A stretch of 64,000 nucleotides of DNA, from the NCBI GenBank assembly GCA_017592665.1, contig JAGFNW010000003.1:186001-250000 (forward strand), in the 5' to 3' direction. Positions 57,951-64,000 of the stretch are shown one piece after another. Position 1 is the first letter of the stretch; every line of letters starts with the position of its first letter. The stretch is from Streptosporangiaceae bacterium NEAU-GS5 (GTDB lineage: Bacteria; Actinomycetota; Actinomycetes; Streptosporangiales; Streptosporangiaceae). The translations under genes and the position numbers were made by a program. Below the pieces are notes generated by a model, which saw nothing but the letters and a program-made list of their open reading frames with translations, searched no databases and had not been told where the DNA came from.

Positions 57951-59159
57951 ATGCGGCGTTTGTCGATAGCTCGCCGGCTGCGGCGCGAAGCACCGGCCGG
58001 GCCGGAGGCAGCGTCATCCCGCGGTGCCGTCCCCGCTCCCGCACCCCTCGGCTCGGGCGCCGCCCACTCGTTCTTCCGCGTCCGCGTCAACGCCGACGGA
58101 CCACGCTCCGCCCTGGCGGACGGGCAGACCGGCGTACGCGACGTCCTGCGCGCCCCGGGGCGGCCACTCGATCGGAGCCTGCGGACCGAGATGGAGGCCC
58201 GGCTCGGGGCGGACTTCTCCGACGTGCGCGTGCACACGGACGCGGCAGCGCGCCTTTCAGCAGCGGCGATGGACGCGCGCGCCTACACCTCGGGTAGTCA
58301 CGTGGTGCTGGGCGAGGGCGGCACGGACCAGCGCACACTGGCGCACGAGCTGATCCACGTCATCCAGCAGCGGCAGGGCCCGGTGGCCGGTGTCGACGAC
58401 GGCCGGGGCCTGAAGATCAGCGACCCCGCCGACCCGTTCGAGCGCGAGGCGGAGGCCAACGCCGACGTGGCCCGCTCCACCCCCGCGCGGACGAGTCGCG
58501 CCGCAGCGACGCCCGGCAACCGGAACACCGTGGTGCAGCGCAGGCCCGAGAAGGAATTCGATGATGAGAAAGACCGGAGATACGTGGATCCAAACTACCC
58601 GGGACTTCGCCTCATCAAGATCGACGAGCTGTCGGGCGACGAGCCCGTGTACCAGATCGCGAACACCCAGGAGTACGTGGTCTACGTCCCGGACAGCAAT
58701 TACGGCTACGCCAGGTATGACGAAGGACTGAAGACCTACTACGCCCTCGTCAACGATCAGGTAGCGCCGGCGAAGGCTCAGCAGAATCTGCGAGGCCACT
58801 TCACACCGAGAAGCCAGACAACGTATCACTACAACACCAGAGAGAGGACGGTCCGGACCGGACCAATCGAGTCCATCAGTGACTTCGCGACATTCAAGAT
58901 TGAAGACGACCAGCTGGTCGAGGTCAGCGTCGCCCTTCTCCAGCGCATAGGAAAAGGCCGCGAGGACACCGTGGCGAAGGTGCTCAAAGGAGATCACCTC
59001 GAGAACGTCAAGGTTGGAATGATCAACCAGGCCGCGATCGACCCCCTGGTGATCGTGGTATCCGGCGAATCCATCACCATTTCTGAGGGTAATCATCGGC
59101 TGAAAGCAGCAGCCGATCTCAACTACAAGTACGTGCCCTGCATCGTCACGATGCAGTGA
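57951..59159 (+). CDS. DUF4157 (eCIS-core) protein with C-terminal ParB-like domain; putative effector
   Basis: 402 aa. Residues 60-150 form the DUF4157 domain, LRTEMEARLGADFSDVRVHT, ARAYTSGSHVVLGEG and the zinc-protease HELIH in TLAHELIHVIQQRQG. Residues 150-200 are a variable Arg/Ala linker. The C-terminal 200 residues have different composition (lower GC, more Tyr/Asn/Lys): QEYVVYVPDSNYGYARYDEG, YHYNTRERTVRTGPIES and ISEGNHRLKAAADLNYKYVP, the last resembling the G-x-H-R-x2-A motif of ParB/Srx nucleases. DUF4157 proteins are linked to extracellular contractile injection systems and polymorphic toxins, but no injection-system genes are nearby. Confidence 0.82.
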   Translation: MRRLSIARRLRREAPAGPEAASSRGAVPAPAPLGSGAAHSFFRVRVNADGPRSALADGQTGVRDVLRAPGRPLDRSLRTEMEARLGADFSDVRVHTDAAARLSAAAMDARAYTSGSHVVLGEGGTDQRTLAHELIHVIQQRQGPVAGVDDGRGLKISDPADPFEREAEANADVARSTPARTSRAAATPGNRNTVVQRRPEKEFDDEKDRRYVDPNYPGLRLIKIDELSGDEPVYQIANTQEYVVYVPDSNYGYARYDEGLKTYYALVNDQVAPAKAQQNLRGHFTPRSQTTYHYNTRERTVRTGPIESISDFATFKIEDDQLVEVSVALLQRIGKGREDTVAKVLKGDHLENVKVGMINQAAIDPLVIVVSGESITISEGNHRLKAAADLNYKYVPCIVTMQ

Positions 59160-59659
59160 CCTCCCGGCGCATCGGCCCCGACGCGCTCCCGCCATGGGAC
59201 CAAGGCGGTGCAAGCCAGGGTCATCCCAATACGAGCCGCAGCCGGTCGAAATCCACACGAGCTCGGCGAGGCGACCGCACGTGACGGCGTGGGCGGATCA
59301 TGAGCAGCCCAGAAACGCACGTTCAGAACCAAAGGGGACTGCCGGATGACTGAGCCGCCTCCCGCTGCATCGTCTTGCGGCCCGCGCCCGATATCGGGCC
59401 CGGCATCCTCACGACGCAGTGATCGGTCAGTGGTACGACCGCGAGGTCATCCAGGTCCTCGACCTTGACCAGACGATCGCCCGCCTGGCGGGCGACGTCG
59501 TGTTCGTAGCCGTAGCCACCTCGCGCACCGAAACCGACCCCGCCGGCGCTCCCAGTGCCCGCGGCGACCTGATGGACTCCCGACGGACTCCCGACTCAAT
59601 AGTGGATCTTGAAATAGCGAAAGCGAGTATGCCTTTTCATGCATACTCGCTGATGGTGG
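59160..59659. other. Gene-poor stretch with degraded coding sequence
   Basis: About 500 bp without a convincing gene. A frame from GTG 59419 (IGQWYDREVIQVLDLDQTIA) reads plausibly for 35 residues but ends inside the tRNA-Ser. Just before it, CATCCTCACGACGCAGTGA (about 59410-59420) nearly repeats the end of the DUF4157 gene (CATCGTCACGATGCAGTGA), hinting at a decayed copy of its 3' end. Confidence 0.4.
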
Positions 59660-59749
59660 CGGAGGCTCGGGGATTTGAACCCCGGATGGGCTTAAGACCC
59701 AAACCGCATTAGCAGTGCGGCGCCATAGACCTGACTAGGCGAAGCCTCC
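59660..59749 (-). tRNA. tRNA-Ser(GCT)
   Basis: Class II tRNA, 90 nt: acceptor GGAGGCT/AGCCTCC, anticodon stem CCGCA/TGCGG with loop CTGCTAA (anticodon GCT, codons AGC/AGT), a long variable arm (TTTGGGTCTTAAGCCCA) and T-loop TTCAAAT. Discriminator G, and the next bases CCA on the minus strand (59659-59657) are encoded. Confidence 0.95.
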
Positions 59750-59904
59750 CGGTAGCCGAAGCGGCTCACGACAGAGTACCGGCGATCGGCCGAGGCGGCA
59801 AAGCGGATAGCTGCGCGTCGTCACGGGGTGCGCCGGGAGGGTGAGAGACGTCGGCTTGATGGGGCGTGTTCCATGGGCGCACCTGGAGCCGGGGCGGTCA
59901 CACA

Positions 59905-60245
59905 GCTCAGCCGTCATCCACAGGATGTGGAAGACGGCTGTGGGTAGCGTGTGGATAACCGCCCGAAGCTGTGGGCGACCAGGCCTGAGCTGTGGATAAC
60001 CGTGTACCAGGGCGGATCCCCTGCGTAACCTGCCCCGGGTTCTGCGTGGTGTGCACGGTCTCCTGCGTAACCTGCCCCGGTCCCTGCAGGGGCCTGCCTC
60101 GGGTTCCTGCGTGGCCCGCACGGTCTCCTGCGTAACCCTGTTCCGTCTCCGTCATGGCCTGGACGGTTCCTGCGTGGCTCGCTGGTCCCCTGTGTGGCCT
60201 GGACGGCCGGAGGCCGGGTGTCCGGCCCCCGCGGCGGGGCCGGAT
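59905..60245. repeat. DnaA-box-like sites and degenerate direct repeats
   Basis: Part of a 516-bp gene-free stretch. Two perfect TTATCCACA boxes (complement at 59950-59958 and 59991-59999) follow a stem-loop (59909-59939, arms AGCCGTC/GACGGCT) whose inner arms are also TCCACA/TGTGGA. Direct repeats follow: CCTGCGTAACCTGCCCCGG at 60020 and 60062, CACGGTCTCCTGCGTAACC at 60055 and 60119, and further worn copies. A GC-rich hairpin CCGGCCCC/GGGGCCGG lies at 60222-60243. Confidence 0.6.
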
Positions 60246-60265
60246 TGAGCCGGGTCAGACGGGCG

Positions 60266-60829
60266 TCAGGCCTGACGGGAGGCTTCGCCCTCGATCTCGA
60301 TCTTGACCTTCTTGCTGACCAGGACGCCGCCGGTCTCCAGGGCCTGGTTCCAGGTGAGGCCGAAGTCCTCACGGTTGATCTCGACCTCGGCCGAGAAGCC
60401 GAAGATCTCCATGCCCCACGGGTTGGTGCCGGTGCCGCCGAACTCGACCTTGAGCTCGACCGGGCGGGTGACGTCACGGACCGTCAGGTCGCCGACGAGC
60501 GTGAACGTGTCACCGTCCGGCTGGCCAACGTGAGTGCTGCGGAAGGTGATCTCGGGGAACTTCTCCGTGGCCAGGAAGTCTTCGCTGCGGAGGTGGGCGT
60601 CGCGGTCAGGCTGGCTGGTGTTGATGGTCGCCGGCTTGATGACGACCTCGACACTCGAGTCCAGCGGGTTCTCGGCGATGACGATGCTGCCTTCGAAGTC
60701 CTCGAAGTTGCCGCGTACCTTGGTCACCATCATGTGCTTGGCGACGAACCCGACTCGCGTGTGCGCCTTGTCCAGCGCGAAGGTGCCGGCCGTCGGAATG
60801 CTGAGGCCTTCCCACTGACGAACGCTCAT
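60266..60829 (-). CDS. YceI-family lipid/isoprenoid-binding protein
   Basis: 187 aa, no signal peptide. FALDKAHTRVGFVAKHMMVT, GNFEDFEGSIVIAENPLDSS, ATEKFPEITFRSTHV, DLTVRDVTRPVELKVEFGG and DFGLTWNQALETGGVLVSKK match the YceI lipocalin-like beta-barrel that binds polyisoprenoids. Actinobacterial members are often cytosolic. Divergent from a MarR regulator gene that likely controls it. A stem-loop follows the stop. Confidence 0.95.
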   Translation of the reverse strand: MSVRQWEGLSIPTAGTFALDKAHTRVGFVAKHMMVTKVRGNFEDFEGSIVIAENPLDSSVEVVIKPATINTSQPDRDAHLRSEDFLATEKFPEITFRSTHVGQPDGDTFTLVGDLTVRDVTRPVELKVEFGGTGTNPWGMEIFGFSAEVEINREDFGLTWNQALETGGVLVSKKVKIEIEGEASRQA

Positions 60830-60878
60830 GATCTAATCTCCAGAAGTGGTATGTCGGACAGATGGTTGCGACAACAAA

Positions 60879-60908
60879 TGTCTACACGAGGATTATTCCT
60901 CCCGTCAA
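60879..60908 (-). promoter_or_regulatory. Predicted yceI promoter with operator-like palindrome
   Basis: On the minus strand TTGACG (60903-60908) and TAGACA (60879-60884) are 18 bp apart, a credible -35/-10 pair for the YceI gene. Between them lies GAGGATTATTCCTC (60888-60901), a palindrome suited to MarR binding; a second element, GTTGCGACAAC, is at 60865-60875. Confidence 0.6.
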
Positions 60909-60931
60909 CCATCGTGACGTAGACTAGGCCT

Positions 60932-61432
60932 ATGGATCCATTTGACGACCCCCGCCTCACCGCTGTGGGCCTGCTTGCCGAGGTCTTTTCCGGCATCCAG
61001 GACAAGTTGGGCCCGGCCTTTGCCGAGGCAGGGCTGTCCGAGGTGGACTTCGAAACCTTGATCCGGTTGGCCAGGTCCCCCGAGCGGCGGCTCCGCATGA
61101 CCGACCTCGCCGGGCAGACCAATCTGTCCACAAGCGGGATCACGCGCGTCGTGGATCGGCTCGAGCGTGAGCGCCTGGTCGAGCGCGTCCCGTGTCTTAC
61201 CGACCGGCGCACCTGGTATGCGCGCCTCACCGACGAGGGCGCGGCGCGCCTTCAACGGGTGATTCCACAGCATCTCATCGACATTGAGACATATTTCACT
61301 GGTCTGCTGCCCGAAGCCGAGCTGACCCGGTTCCTCGACACTCTGCGGATCATCAGGGACGTGGTCCGGCCCTGCGCGACGGCCGGTGTCGACCAGCTGT
61401 CAGACGCGCGTGTTGTGCAGGAATCGAGGTAA
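60932..61432 (+). CDS. MarR-family transcriptional regulator
   Basis: 166 aa. Winged HTH: RMTDLAGQTNLSTSGITRVV recognition helix, DRLERERLVERVPCLTDRRT wing and YARLTDEGAARLQRVIPQHL. Dimerisation helices flank it. Most likely represses the divergent YceI gene through the palindrome between them. ATG 60932. Confidence 0.93.
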   Translation: MDPFDDPRLTAVGLLAEVFSGIQDKLGPAFAEAGLSEVDFETLIRLARSPERRLRMTDLAGQTNLSTSGITRVVDRLERERLVERVPCLTDRRTWYARLTDEGAARLQRVIPQHLIDIETYFTGLLPEAELTRFLDTLRIIRDVVRPCATAGVDQLSDARVVQESR

Positions 61433-61600
61433 TCCGCACGCGAAAGACGTGCGTCCTACGACTCGTAGTACCCCTGAAGTCCCCGGTGAGGCGCGAGCTC
61501 CGGGGGCCCGGGGCGGAGGGCGTCCTCGCGCGGCGGCACGCGCGAGGGCGCCCTCAGGCTTCTGCAAGCCCGTCCTTGATCCTCCCAAGGTCTTCTCGCC

Positions 61601-63178
<1,578 letters not shown>

Positions 63179-63204
63179 TACCCGAGTGTGACTCTGGCTC
63201 TGAT

Positions 63205-63717
63205 TCAGCTCAAGGGCTGCCGCTGACCTGGAATCTGCCCGGGGATCGCGAGCGCGCCGCGGAGCTTGGCCATGGCCCGCGAGACCGTGCTCTTCACGGT
63301 GCCGACGCTGATCCCGAGCAGCTGCGCGATCTCCGGTTCGGTCATGTCCTCGAAGTAGCGCAGCACGATCGCGGTCCGCTGGCGAGCCGGCAGCCGGTCG
63401 AGCGCCTCTTCCAGGCCTTCGTGGCCGATACCCCGGTCGTCATCGACCGCAATCTCGGGCAGCTCGTCCGACGGGTACTCCTCCAGCTTCCGCCGCCGCC
63501 ACCACGAGATGTTGATGTTGACCATGGCCCGCCGAACGTAGCCGTCGAGCGAGCCGCGGTCCTGGATTCTGTCCCAGGCCACGTACGTCTTCGTGAGCGC
63601 GGCCTGCAGCAGGTCCTCCGCGTCGCAGGGGTTGCCGGTCAGCTGGTTGGCCGCCCGCAGGAGAGCGTTCCGGCGCGCCACGACATACTCCCGGAACTCC
63701 TCATGACTCCCGATCAT
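63205..63717 (-). CDS. SigE-family ECF RNA polymerase sigma factor
   Basis: 170 aa from ATG 63717 (GGTGGT upstream); the extension to 63831 is unlikely. Region 2: RRNALLRAANQLTGNPCDAE, DLLQAALTKTYVAWDRI and YVRRAMVNINISWWRRRK; region 4: LPARQRTAIVLRYFEDMTEP, EIAQLLGISVGTVKSTVSRA. Fits the SigE/ECF41-like Streptomyces subfamily without an adjacent anti-sigma gene in view. It may drive the acyl-CoA synthetase gene that follows it. Confidence 0.93.
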   Translation of the reverse strand: MIGSHEEFREYVVARRNALLRAANQLTGNPCDAEDLLQAALTKTYVAWDRIQDRGSLDGYVRRAMVNINISWWRRRKLEEYPSDELPEIAVDDDRGIGHEGLEEALDRLPARQRTAIVLRYFEDMTEPEIAQLLGISVGTVKSTVSRAMAKLRGALAIPGQIPGQRQPLS

Positions 63718-63965
63718 GCGACCACCAATCCGGCGGAGGAGGGCATCTCGTGGCCAGAATCGCAGCCGGGGGCTCCAATCAGGCTGAACCGAAATCCAGG
63801 TTTCGCCCCATCGCACGTAAAGATCGCACAAGCTGAGAGGTGGTGGTTTGTCCTGATTGGGTGGGCAACGGTTTTCCCGGGAGTGGGTATTTTGCTCCCG
63901 CGTCTCCGGGTTCCGCCCGTAACGGCCAGGGCTCGTGTGACGCTGAAAGGGTGTGGGGAGGGGCG

Positions 63966-64000
63966 ATGCCGTACGAAGGGGTCGGACGGCGGCGTGAACT
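63966..64000 (+). CDS. 5' end of a gene running off the window
   Basis: ATG 63966 with a strong GGGGAGGGG box encodes MPYEGVGRRRE before the window ends. Too short to identify. Divergent from the sigma factor gene; the 250 bp between them hold no other feature I can name. Confidence 0.5.
   Translation, partial: MPYEGVGRRRE

Noticed and set aside
59419-59712. 97-aa plus-strand ORF
   Set aside because: Runs into the tRNA-Ser gene on the opposite strand and lacks an SD; at best a decayed fragment.

Overview
The window is a chromosomal segment of a high-GC filamentous actinomycete. Evidence: GC-saturated third codon positions, frequent GTG starts, a conservon (CvnABCD), ECF sigma factors, SPFH/flotillin genes and many small secreted or membrane proteins. 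The gene mix and protein styles fit Streptosporangiales (Nonomuraea/Streptosporangium-like) best, but that placement is inference. No integrase, transposase, CRISPR array or prophage block is visible, so most of it looks like ordinary chromosome with accessory patches.

Layout. 1-6 kb: end of purD, purC, a MurA paralogue, a multidomain regulator, an EamA exporter and a HisC/Pat aminotransferase. 6.8-11.5 kb: a tight five-gene operon of a two-TM coiled-coil membrane protein, a one-TM MotB/ZorB-like protein, a VWA protein, a PP2C phosphatase and a divergent kinase. This is a TerY-P-type phosphorylation triad joined to a putative ion-channel/stator pair and is the strongest candidate for an unusual system. 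11.5-23.4 kb: cell-envelope polysaccharide block with a NodB deacetylase, acyltransferase, NrtR-like regulator, a large extracytoplasmic glycosidase-like protein, three glycosyltransferases, and WecC and WecB, which together would make UDP-ManNAcA. 23.4-26.3 kb: small secreted protein, remnant of an ECF sigma factor and a frameshifted membrane partner, and a secreted polysaccharide-lyase-like protein with a carbohydrate-binding domain. 26.4-31.7 kb: two tandem flotillins with an NfeD-type protein, an acyltransferase and an SDR. 31.8-40.3 kb: a complete conservon (sensor, roadblock, DUF742, GTPase) facing two tandem sensor+DUF742 half-conservons. 40.4-45.6 kb: xylAB with a divergent ROK-family XylR carrying unusual low-complexity insertions, and a palindromic operator between them.

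45.6-54.7 kb: a 30/31-bp tandem-repeat tract, orphan HATPase proteins, a MazF-like toxin with a tiny coupled upstream ORF, a phytase-like secreted protein, MaoC hydratase, tRNA-Arg, a DUF418 membrane protein with a divergent regulator that fuses an IS30-type HTH to a MarR-like domain, and an AhpD-like protein. 54.7-64 kb: an unrecognised 465-aa protein, a tRNA with an apparent 8-nt anticodon loop, a second carboxymuconolactone decarboxylase-like gene, an MFS relic, a DUF4157-ParB-like putative effector, tRNA-Ser, a repeat and DnaA-box-like tract, YceI with a divergent MarR regulator, an acyl-CoA synthetase, a SigE-family sigma factor and the start of another gene at the right edge.

Function as a whole: envelope construction and sensing dominate (polysaccharide export and modification, flotillin microdomains, conservons, ECF sigma), with a xylose-use operon and one probable conflict/stress module. 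All family calls are from sequence reading without database searches; start sites were adjusted where a Shine-Dalgarno sequence, signal peptide or stop/start overlap made a better case.
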